Below, one piece after another: positions 19,457-27,175 of a stretch of DNA of 64,000 nt. The stretch covers positions 398,597 through 462,596 of the forward strand of contig NZ_JACRYL010000001.1 of NCBI RefSeq assembly GCF_014306625.1, read 5' to 3'. Both the position numbers and the translations under genes were made by a program. The first letter of the stretch is position 1; each line of letters starts with the position of its first letter. The notes beneath the pieces were generated by a model. That model was not told the origin of the DNA and searched no databases. It was given only the letters and a program-made list of their open reading frames with translations. This DNA is from Pedobacter fastidiosus. Its GTDB lineage: Bacteria; Bacteroidota; Bacteroidia; Sphingobacteriales; Sphingobacteriaceae.

Positions 19457-20119
19457 ATGAAAAAATATCTTTTAGCTTTTATACTTTTCCAGCTGGTTTT
19501 TATTAACTCGTTTGCTCAAAATAAACCCAATTTTTGGGATGATGTACAAACCATCAAGAATTACGATAAAATGTTTAAACCTCCAGTAAATCCTGTTTTA
19601 TTTATTGGCAGTTCATCCATTCGGAAATGGGATGATTTAACTCAGGTTTTTGCAAAATACAATGCTTTAAACAGAGGAATTGGTGGCGCAGTAACCAATG
19701 ATATTACCTTTTATTTAAATGATTTAGTATTTCCTTATCAACCTCGCCAAATTGTAATTTATGTTGGCGAAAATGATTTGCCAGATGAAAAAACTACGGC
19801 AGATAGCGTTTTAAATAGAACGGTTAGGCTTTATCAATCAATTAGAGCTAAACTGCCGAATGTACCAATTGCTTATATTTCCATTAAACCTAGCCCAAGC
19901 AGAGCGAAGTTTCAAGAAAAAGCTGTGGCTTCAAATCTATTAATCAAGAGGTTTTTGGAAGGCGAAAAAAACACGGTTTTTATAAATGTATTTCCACTAA
20001 TGCTTACTAAAGATGGCAATTTAAGACCCGAGTTATTTGTTGGAGATCTGTTGCACATGAATGCTAAAGGCTATGCAATTTGGAGAAAAGCAGTTGAGCC
20101 ATATTTGTTGAAAAAATAG
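19457..20119 (+). CDS. Secreted SGNH/GDSL-type esterase
   Basis: The 220-residue product has a signal peptide ending 'INSFAQ'. SGNH blocks are visible: 'LFIGSSSIRKW' (catalytic Ser), 'RGIGGA' (oxyanion Gly), 'VGENDLP' (block III Asn) and 'GDLLHMNAKGY' (Asp and His of block V). Such proteins deacetylate carbohydrates or cleave lipid esters in the periplasm. A GH5 glycosidase gene follows downstream, consistent with polysaccharide processing, though a repeat array separates the two. Confidence 0.88.
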   Translation: MKKYLLAFILFQLVFINSFAQNKPNFWDDVQTIKNYDKMFKPPVNPVLFIGSSSIRKWDDLTQVFAKYNALNRGIGGAVTNDITFYLNDLVFPYQPRQIVIYVGENDLPDEKTTADSVLNRTVRLYQSIRAKLPNVPIAYISIKPSPSRAKFQEKAVASNLLIKRFLEGEKNTVFINVFPLMLTKDGNLRPELFVGDLLHMNAKGYAIWRKAVEPYLLKK

Positions 20120-20139
20120 AGTCTTAATTTTATTACAAA

Positions 20140-20375
20140 GCGCATTCTTCTGATAGTTATCTGCACAAGCTGGTAATGACGAAACGCTTAGAACAGCGAT
20201 CGCACAGCCACTTCGTCCTTCCAGAGTAGGTTGAAATCTTCATACGAAAAAAATATAATTCAAACGCACTACGATTCCTTTCCGATAGTTATCTGCACAA
20301 ACTGGGAATAACTAAGCACCTAGAACAGCGATCGCACAGCCACGCCGTCTTTCCCGCGCAGGCGGGAATCTTAAT
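20140..20375. repeat. Tandem repeat array, family C, two units
   Basis: Two units share 'gatagttatctgcacaa' and 'gaacagcgatcgcacagcca', with the GCGATCGC cores at 20196 and 20328 (132-bp period). The second ends in the palindrome TTCCCGCGCAGGCGGGAA. Similar units occur at 22262-22475 and 26763-27172, always between genes and in the same orientation. The array is visibly richer in G+C than its surroundings. Confidence 0.75.
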
Positions 20376-20474
20376 GCTTTCATTTTTATAATCTTCCGGA
20401 TCATAAAATTTGAGTTACAGAATAAATCCGCATCTAGGTTTACCTATCTTGGCATAAATAAATCTCTAACCCAA

Positions 20475-22244
20475 ATGTTAATCCCGCAACTCAAATTAAA
20501 ACCCTCTCTGTGGTTTTTTATCTTCAGCATTGTTTCTTTTAATAGTTTTTCTCAAAGCTTTTTAACAGCCAAAGACAAACAAATTGTAAACGAACAAGGA
20601 GAAAATGTATTACTTCGCGGAATCGGTTTGGGTGGCTGGATGTTGCAAGAAGGCTATATGCTTAAAATTAATAAAGATGGACAGCAATATAAAATTCGAG
20701 AACGAATAGAGCAACTTATTGGCGCTCAGCAAACTTCGGCCTTTTACGATGCCTGGTTAACCAATCACACCACCAAAAAAGATCTTGATTCTTTAAAACG
20801 ATGGGGATTTAATTCTGTTCGTTTGCCCATGCATTATAATCTTTATACTTTACCAACTAATAAAGAACCAATTGCTGGCAAAAATACATGGTTGGAAAAA
20901 GGGTTTGCATTAACCGATAGTCTCCTCGCTTGGTGCAAAGCAAATAAAATGTACTTGATTTTGGATTTACATGCTGCGCCTGGCGGACAAGGAAATGATA
21001 CTAATATTGCAGATCGAGATGCTTCAAAACCTTCTCTTTGGAATAGTGAGGCCAATAAGGAAAAAACAATCGCACTTTGGGTTAAGCTTGCGGAACGATA
21101 CAAAAACGAACCATATATTGGTGCTTATGATATTTTAAATGAGCCAAACTATGGCTTTCAAAACCCAGAGGCAGATAAAAACGGAACCAAAGAAAAATTA
21201 AATGAACCCTTAAAAAAACTCATGGTTGATATTACAAAAGCCATTCGTGAGGTAGATCAGAAACACATTATAATAATTGAGGGGAATGGTTGGGGCAATA
21301 ATTACAATGGTATTTTTCCGCTGTGGGATAAGAATATGGTTTTAAGTTATCATAAGTATTGGAACTATAATGATCAGGCTTCCATTGCTGGAATGCTAAA
21401 GGCCAGAGACGAGCAAAACGTTCCGATTTGGTTAGGCGAAACTGGCGAAAATTCTAACGTTTGGTTTACAGATGCGATTGAGCTTTTAGAAAAGAACAAT
21501 ATCGGTTGGTCTTGGTGGCCATTAAAAAAGATTGGATTTAATAATCCGATGGAAATAAAATCGAACCCAAAATACAATAGCTTGGTTAATTATTTAAATA
21601 ATGGCGGAGAAAAACCAAATGCAAATGATGTGTACGAAGGCTTAATGGAGTTGGCAAAAGATGCAAAAGTAGAAAATACCATTATTCATAAAGACGTAAT
21701 TGATGCAATGATCCGTCAGCCCTTCACGGATTCGACTACACCATTCAAAGCAAATCTTATTCAGAATAATACGATTATTTATGCCGTTGATTATGATCTC
21801 GGCAGAAATAGAAAAGCCTATTTTGACTTAGATACGGCGGATTATCATGTAGCAACCAACAAAAGAGGTGCAGGAAATAAAGGAAGAATATATCGGAATG
21901 ATGGTGTAGACATTGCAAAAGATTCTTTAGAAAGCGATAAGTTTTTTGTAAACAGTATTGAAAAAGGCGAATGGTTACAATATACCGTTCAAGTTGCTAA
22001 AAAGGGGAACTATTCTTTAAAACTAAGTACTGCTTCTGATCAAAATGAGGGAAAACTTTCAATTTTAATTGATGAAGAAGCGGTAGTTAAAGGCCTTTCA
22101 ATTCCAAATACTGGTGGTTTAAAGAAATTTAGTGTTTTTGAAGTAAAGAATATTCCACTAAAGGCAGGTAAGCAAGTTGTCCGTTTTAATACCACTAACG
22201 GAGGTTATAATTTTAGTTATTTTCAGTTGATAAAATTGAAATAG
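20475..22244 (+). CDS. GH5-family glycosidase with C-terminal CBM6-like module
   Basis: This 589-residue secreted enzyme (signal peptide ending 'SFSQS') has a GH5 barrel at about 35-375. The acid/base is Glu 223 in 'YDILNEPNYG' and the nucleophile Glu 322 in 'WLGETGEN'. The opening 'LLRGIGLGGWMLQEGYML' resembles the exo-beta-1,3-glucanase branch more than cellulases. Residues about 450-588 ('GEWLQYTVQVAKKGNYSLKL' to 'GGYNFSYFQLIKLK') resemble a CBM6/CBM35 carbohydrate-binding module. It likely releases glucose or oligosaccharides from beta-glucans; exact specificity is uncertain. Confidence 0.85.
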   Translation: MLIPQLKLKPSLWFFIFSIVSFNSFSQSFLTAKDKQIVNEQGENVLLRGIGLGGWMLQEGYMLKINKDGQQYKIRERIEQLIGAQQTSAFYDAWLTNHTTKKDLDSLKRWGFNSVRLPMHYNLYTLPTNKEPIAGKNTWLEKGFALTDSLLAWCKANKMYLILDLHAAPGGQGNDTNIADRDASKPSLWNSEANKEKTIALWVKLAERYKNEPYIGAYDILNEPNYGFQNPEADKNGTKEKLNEPLKKLMVDITKAIREVDQKHIIIIEGNGWGNNYNGIFPLWDKNMVLSYHKYWNYNDQASIAGMLKARDEQNVPIWLGETGENSNVWFTDAIELLEKNNIGWSWWPLKKIGFNNPMEIKSNPKYNSLVNYLNNGGEKPNANDVYEGLMELAKDAKVENTIIHKDVIDAMIRQPFTDSTTPFKANLIQNNTIIYAVDYDLGRNRKAYFDLDTADYHVATNKRGAGNKGRIYRNDGVDIAKDSLESDKFFVNSIEKGEWLQYTVQVAKKGNYSLKLSTASDQNEGKLSILIDEEAVVKGLSIPNTGGLKKFSVFEVKNIPLKAGKQVVRFNTTNGGYNFSYFQLIKLK

Positions 22245-22261
22245 TAAAACGAAATTTAAAT

Positions 22262-22475
22262 GCATTAAGACTCCCTACCGATAACTTCCGGAACAATTTG
22301 GGACTGACGAAGCACCGAGAATAACGATCGCATAGCCACTTCGTCTTTCCCGTGCAGGCGGGAATCTTAATACACCTTTATTTAAACAAAAGCATAGCTA
22401 AAGCATTACGATTCCCAATTAGATTGGGAATGACGAGGCGCCGAGAATAACGATCGCAGGAAGGAACTTTAATGC
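22262..22475. repeat. Tandem repeat array, family C, two units
   Basis: Two units with ACGATCGC at 22324 and 22450 (126-bp period). The first contains the hairpin TTCCCGTGCAGGCGGGAA, and the second holds 'attcccaattagattgggaat', another hairpin. The array fills the gap between the GH5 gene and the next TonB receptor gene. Confidence 0.7.
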
Positions 22476-22545
22476 GAAAAGAGCATATTTAAATGGAATT
22501 TATGATAAGATTTCAACTCATTTACGTAAAAGAGATTGTATTTTG

Positions 22546-22553
22546 TACATTTG
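22546..22553 (+). promoter_or_regulatory. Predicted -7 box of the TonB receptor gene
   Basis: TACATTTG matches TAnnTTTG and lies 31 nt upstream of the ATG at 22585, just downstream of the repeat array. No clear TTTG at 18-bp spacing was seen. Confidence 0.45.
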
Positions 22554-22584
22554 GAATCCAACTCTTAAATAGATTTTAGCTGGT

Positions 22585-24909
22585 ATGCCCATAAAATATT
22601 ACTTTCCTCTTCTTCTACTATTATTTCTTGTAAATTCTGCTTCGGCTCAAAATAAATATACGTTAAGTGGTACCATTCGCGATGCCGGAACTGGCGAAAC
22701 CTTAATTGGTGCAACAGTTAAAATTACAGGCGCAACAACTGCTGGTACATTGACAAATGCTTATGGTTATTTTGCTTTAACTCAGGCCGAAGGAAATTAT
22801 ACCGTTACCATTAGCTACACAGGTTATCTTTCTATTAATAAGACCATTAATTTAACTAAAGATCTCAAGTTAAATGAAGAGCTAAAAACGGCAAACGATT
22901 TAGCAGAAGTAACTGTAAGCGCCAATAATCGCAAAAATGAAAATGTAAAAAGCGCTCAAATGGGCTTGGAGCGAGTAGATATGAAATCGCTGAATAGTAT
23001 TCCAGTATTGTTGGGCGAAAAAGATATTCTTAAAACCATTCAGTTACTTCCAGGAGTAAAATCGGGAGGCGAAGGAAACACAGGTTTTTATGTTCGTGGT
23101 GGCGCCGCCGATCAAAATCTAATTATTTTAGATGAAGCAGTCGTTTACAACTCGTCACATTTACTTGGTTTCTTTTCTACATTTAATGCCGATGCCATTA
23201 AAGATGTAAGCCTTTACAAAGGTGGAATGCCAGCACAATACGGCGGTCGGTTATCTTCTGTTTTAGATGTTAAAATGGATGATGGAAACAATAAAGAATT
23301 TAAGTTTCAGGGCGGAATCGGCTTAATTGCTTCGCGTTTAAAAGCCGAGGGACCAATTGTAAAAGATAAAGGTTCTTTTATGGTGAGTTTCCGAAGAACC
23401 TATATTGACTTATTTTTAAGGGCTTCGCCAGATTCATCTATCAACGGAAGTACATTAAATTTTTACGATATTAATGCAAAAGCGAATTATAAAATCAACG
23501 ATAAAAATACCATTTACATTTCCGGTTACTTTGGGAAGGATAATATAGGAGTTAAAGATTTATTCGAGAACAATTGGGGCAATGTAACGACAACCATTCG
23601 TTTAAACCACATTTTTAGTGATCGCTTATTTTCTAATACATCATTAATTTACAACAACTATAATTACACGGTTCGGTTGCTTAATGATGTAACCAATTTC
23701 AAGGCAACATCTTTAGTTCGCGATTTTAATTTTAAGGAAGATTTTCAATATTTCAGTAACAAGCATACCCTTCGTTTTGGTTTAAATGCTACACATCATC
23801 GTATATCTCCAATTGATATTACTACCAGTCAAGAATCGCAAGTAAATTCCTTAACACAAGAGAAACGTTATGGCCTGGAAACCGCTGCTTATGTGTCTGA
23901 TGAATGGGCAGTAACAGATAAACTTAATTTCCTTTACGGCGTTCGTTTGGCTGCATTTTCATTATTAGGTCCAGGCAATTTTAGTCAGTATAGCGCTTCA
24001 GGAAATATCCTTTCTACAGAAAATGTTGCTAGCGGAAAATTCTATAAAAACTACTTTAATTTGGAGCCTCGCTTTTCGGTAAGTTATTTATTTAACGAGG
24101 AAAATTCTGTTAAAGCATCTTATAATCGCAATACTCAAAATATCCACATTTTAACTAATGCCACATCGAGTTCGCCTACAGATCAATATGTATTGAGCAG
24201 CAACAACATCAAGCCAGAAATTGCAGATCAGGTTGCTTTGGGATACTTCAAAAATCTAGACGAAAATAATTATGAATTTTCTGGTGAGGTGTATTATAAA
24301 TGGCTTCAAAATCAAATCGATTATAAAAACGCGGCACAACTGTTGGCCAATTCAAATGTAGAATCTGAGTTGCTTTACGGATCGGGCAGAGCTTATGGTT
24401 TAGAGTTGTTTTTTAAAAAGAAGTTTGGGAAACTTAACGGTTGGGTAGGTTATACCTTATCCCGAACGGAACGGAAATTTGCGGCGTTGAATAACGGAAA
24501 TTACTTCCCGGCGAGACAGGATAGAACCCACGATATATCTGTAGTGGGTATTTACAATCTAAACAAACGGTGGACATTCTCTTCCAGCTTTATCTACAGT
24601 ACAGGTAATGCGGTTACTTTTCCGGCAGGAAAATATGTTATTAATAATCAAACTGCCTATTACTACACAGAGCGAAACGGAGGTAGAATGCCCTATAACA
24701 TGCGTTTAGATTTGAGTGCAACACTCGAAGGGAAAAATACGGGTAGATTCCAATCCAGCTGGAACTTTGGAGTTTATAATGCATTGGCTCGTAAAAATCC
24801 GTATTCCATAGAGTTTATAAATGACCCAAAAGATCCAAGTAGAACTGTTGCAGAGCAAACCTCATTGTTTGGTTTAATTCCTTCTGTTACCTGGAATTTT
24901 AAATTTTAA
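22585..24909 (+). CDS. TonB-dependent receptor
   Basis: The 774-residue outer-membrane receptor has a signal peptide ('NSASAQ'), a carboxypeptidase-regulatory-like domain (about 25-110, 'LSGTIRDAGTGETLIGATV'), a plug (about 115-235, with 'FYVRGGAADQNLIILDEAVV') and a barrel ending 'SLFGLIPSVTWNFKF' with an aromatic last residue. It imports a large ligand with energy from TonB-ExbBD. The gene 6 bp downstream encodes a DUF4249 lipoprotein, a usual partner of this receptor class. The ligand is unknown. Confidence 0.92.
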   Translation: MPIKYYFPLLLLLFLVNSASAQNKYTLSGTIRDAGTGETLIGATVKITGATTAGTLTNAYGYFALTQAEGNYTVTISYTGYLSINKTINLTKDLKLNEELKTANDLAEVTVSANNRKNENVKSAQMGLERVDMKSLNSIPVLLGEKDILKTIQLLPGVKSGGEGNTGFYVRGGAADQNLIILDEAVVYNSSHLLGFFSTFNADAIKDVSLYKGGMPAQYGGRLSSVLDVKMDDGNNKEFKFQGGIGLIASRLKAEGPIVKDKGSFMVSFRRTYIDLFLRASPDSSINGSTLNFYDINAKANYKINDKNTIYISGYFGKDNIGVKDLFENNWGNVTTTIRLNHIFSDRLFSNTSLIYNNYNYTVRLLNDVTNFKATSLVRDFNFKEDFQYFSNKHTLRFGLNATHHRISPIDITTSQESQVNSLTQEKRYGLETAAYVSDEWAVTDKLNFLYGVRLAAFSLLGPGNFSQYSASGNILSTENVASGKFYKNYFNLEPRFSVSYLFNEENSVKASYNRNTQNIHILTNATSSSPTDQYVLSSNNIKPEIADQVALGYFKNLDENNYEFSGEVYYKWLQNQIDYKNAAQLLANSNVESELLYGSGRAYGLELFFKKKFGKLNGWVGYTLSRTERKFAALNNGNYFPARQDRTHDISVVGIYNLNKRWTFSSSFIYSTGNAVTFPAGKYVINNQTAYYYTERNGGRMPYNMRLDLSATLEGKNTGRFQSSWNFGVYNALARKNPYSIEFINDPKDPSRTVAEQTSLFGLIPSVTWNFKF

Positions 24910-24915
24910 TTAGAG

Positions 24916-25716
24916 ATGAAGAAATTAATTATATACTTTTCTATTTTAAGTTGCTTATTTGCTTCCTGTAAAAAGATTATCGAAGTAGATACTAATAATG
25001 CAGAAACCCAAATTGTAATTGAAGGTAAGATCACTGATAAACTTGCTGATCAGCAGATTTTGATTACCAAAACTGTAGGATATAGTGATCAAAATATTTT
25101 CCCGAAGGTTTCTGGTGCAACAGTTATTGTTACAGATGATAAAGGCAGTAAATATACTTTTATAGAAAAAGCTGCGGGGGTTTATGTTCAAGCTATGCGT
25201 GGAATTCCAGGCAATACTTATAGCCTAAATGTTAATGTGAATGGCAAAATTTACACAGCAAGCTCTAAAATGCCAAACAATGTAAAACTCGATTCTATTG
25301 GCGTAACGACCAATTCTTTTTTTGGAAATGAACGTAAAATAGCCGCTGCTTATTTGGTTGATCCAGTAAATGAGACCAATTTTTATCACTTCAATTTATA
25401 TGTTAACGATTTATTTTCGAAGCGCATTTATGTAAGCAACGATCGGTTAACGAATGGGAATAAACTGCGAACACAATTGTATTACTCAGAAAACGATGAC
25501 GATGATAAGGGATTAAAAACGGGTGATAAAATTAGTATTGAAATGGAGTGTATAGATAGCAACATTTTCGATTATTGGTATGCACTTAGTCAGCAATCGG
25601 GTCGTGGGCCAAATCAAGGTACTACTCCAGCAAATCCAACCTCTAACATTTCTAACAATGCTTTAGGTTATTTTAGTGCGCATACTTTTCAAAAATTGAA
25701 TGTTACGGTGCCTTAA
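24916..25716 (+). CDS. DUF4249-family lipoprotein
   Basis: The 266-residue product has a lipobox 'LFASC' (Cys 18). The N-terminal domain is beta-rich: 'IVIEGKITDKLADQQILITKT', then a carboxypeptidase-like 'VSGATVIVTDDKG'. This is the signature of DUF4249 proteins, which sit beside TonB receptors in Bacteroidota and probably act as surface partners. It is co-transcribed with the receptor (6-bp gap). Confidence 0.85.
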   Translation: MKKLIIYFSILSCLFASCKKIIEVDTNNAETQIVIEGKITDKLADQQILITKTVGYSDQNIFPKVSGATVIVTDDKGSKYTFIEKAAGVYVQAMRGIPGNTYSLNVNVNGKIYTASSKMPNNVKLDSIGVTTNSFFGNERKIAAAYLVDPVNETNFYHFNLYVNDLFSKRIYVSNDRLTNGNKLRTQLYYSENDDDDKGLKTGDKISIEMECIDSNIFDYWYALSQQSGRGPNQGTTPANPTSNISNNALGYFSAHTFQKLNVTVP

Positions 25717-25789
25717 TTTTGATGATGTATCTATTTTATCATAATTCAGATTATTAAAAACAGCTTAAAAATTACATTGTTAATTCAGG

Positions 25790-26749
25790 ATGAAAGTATT
25801 TATCAGCGGAAATATAGCGCCAATTGGTTTAAAGCAATTGGAAGAAAATAACATCGAAGTAACGCAGTGGAAAGAAAATCGACAAATCACTTCGGAAGAA
25901 TTAATTGAGGCTTGTCAAAATCAGGATGGTTTAATTAGTGTAGGTCCGAATAAAATTAATGCAGACTTTTTAAATGCCTGTAAACATTTAAAGGTAATCG
26001 CTTTACATTCAGTAGGTTTTGATCAAGTAGATGTTAAAGAAGCCAATAAATTGGATATTGCAATTGGCAATACACCGGGTGTTTTAAGTGGAGCAACTGC
26101 AGATACTGCTTTTTTGTTAATGTTAGCTGTATCTAGAAAAGCATTTTATCTGCACAAGAAAATTTTAAAGGGAGAATGGAAAAATTATGAGCCCACTCCA
26201 GAACTTGGAATTGAGCTGAATGGAAAAACCCTTGGTATTTTCGGAATGGGAAAAATAGGTTTAGAAATGGCGAAAAAATGTATTGGAGCTTACCAAATGC
26301 CTGTTATTTATCACAACCGAAGCAATAATGAGGAAGCTGAAAAAGCAATTGGTGCCAAGTATGTTTCTTTTGAAGAACTTTTGGCACAAAGTGATGTGTT
26401 GTCTATTCATACCGCTTTAACAGATGAAACGAAAGATAAATTTAATCTGGACGTTTTTAAACAAATGAAGCGAGAAGCTATTTTTATCAACACGGCAAGA
26501 GGCGGTATTCATAATGAGCATGATTTAACGGAGGCTTTGGAGCAAGGTATTATTTGGGGAGCTGGTTTAGACGTAACCAATCCCGAGCCTATGTCCGCAG
26601 ATAATCCTTTGTTAAATATGGAAAATGTAGCGGTGTTGCCTCATATTGGTTCGGCAACTCAAGAAACTAGAAATGCCATGGCAGAAATTATTGTTAAAAA
26701 TATTCTTGCTGGTATAAAAGGCGAACCACTTCCACATCAGGTTAACTAA
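25790..26749 (+). CDS. D-isomer-specific 2-hydroxyacid dehydrogenase
   Basis: The 319-residue enzyme shows the NAD(P)-binding motif 'GIFGMGKIGLEMAKK' near residue 150, the catalytic Arg in 'INTARGGIHNE', and the His in 'VLPHIGSATQET'. The overall pattern is that of glyoxylate/hydroxypyruvate reductases (GhrB-like). An Arg after the nucleotide motif ('IYHNRSN') favours NADPH. The likely role is reduction of glyoxylate or a related 2-keto acid. Confidence 0.88.
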   Translation: MKVFISGNIAPIGLKQLEENNIEVTQWKENRQITSEELIEACQNQDGLISVGPNKINADFLNACKHLKVIALHSVGFDQVDVKEANKLDIAIGNTPGVLSGATADTAFLLMLAVSRKAFYLHKKILKGEWKNYEPTPELGIELNGKTLGIFGMGKIGLEMAKKCIGAYQMPVIYHNRSNNEEAEKAIGAKYVSFEELLAQSDVLSIHTALTDETKDKFNLDVFKQMKREAIFINTARGGIHNEHDLTEALEQGIIWGAGLDVTNPEPMSADNPLLNMENVAVLPHIGSATQETRNAMAEIIVKNILAGIKGEPLPHQVN

Positions 26750-26762
26750 TCTCTTGGTAGCA

Positions 26763-27172
26763 GATCGCACAGCCATATTGTCATTCTTGCGTATGCGGGA
26801 ATCTTAACGCGAAATAAAAGCAGAGTTAAATCATTCTTCCCAAGGAACTCCTGCAGGAGCGATTGCCAGTTAAAGTTGAGAATGACGTGGCATTGAGAAC
26901 GGCGGATCGCACAGCCACATCGTCATTCTCGCGTATGCGGGAATCTTAATGCGAAATAAAAGCATGGTAAATAATTATCCCAAAGTGACTCCTGCGGGAG
27001 CGATTGCTAGTTAAAGCTGCGAATGACGTGGCGTTTAGAACGCAATCGCACAGCCTCGCCGTCTTTCTCGCATATGCGGGAATCTTAATGCGAAATAAAG
27101 CATAGTCAAAATTATTAACCTAAAGTGACTCCTGCGAGAGCGATTGCCATTAAAAGCTGAGAATGACGAAGT
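26763..27172. repeat. Tandem repeat array, family C, three units
   Basis: Three units start at 26763, 26905 and 27044 (periods 142 and 139 bp). Each holds, in order, 'gatcgcacagcc', a hairpin of the type TCTCGCGTATGCGGGA, 'atcttaatgcgaaataaa', the hairpin CTCCTGCGGGAG, and 'gagaatgacg'. The array lies between convergent genes and stops four bases before the stop codon of the gene at 27176. Confidence 0.8.
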
Positions 27173-27175
27173 ATT

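Noticed and set aside
20196..20203. GCGATCGC motifs resembling cyanobacterial HIP1
   Set aside because: They occur only as part of the longer family C repeat and not as dispersed octamers.
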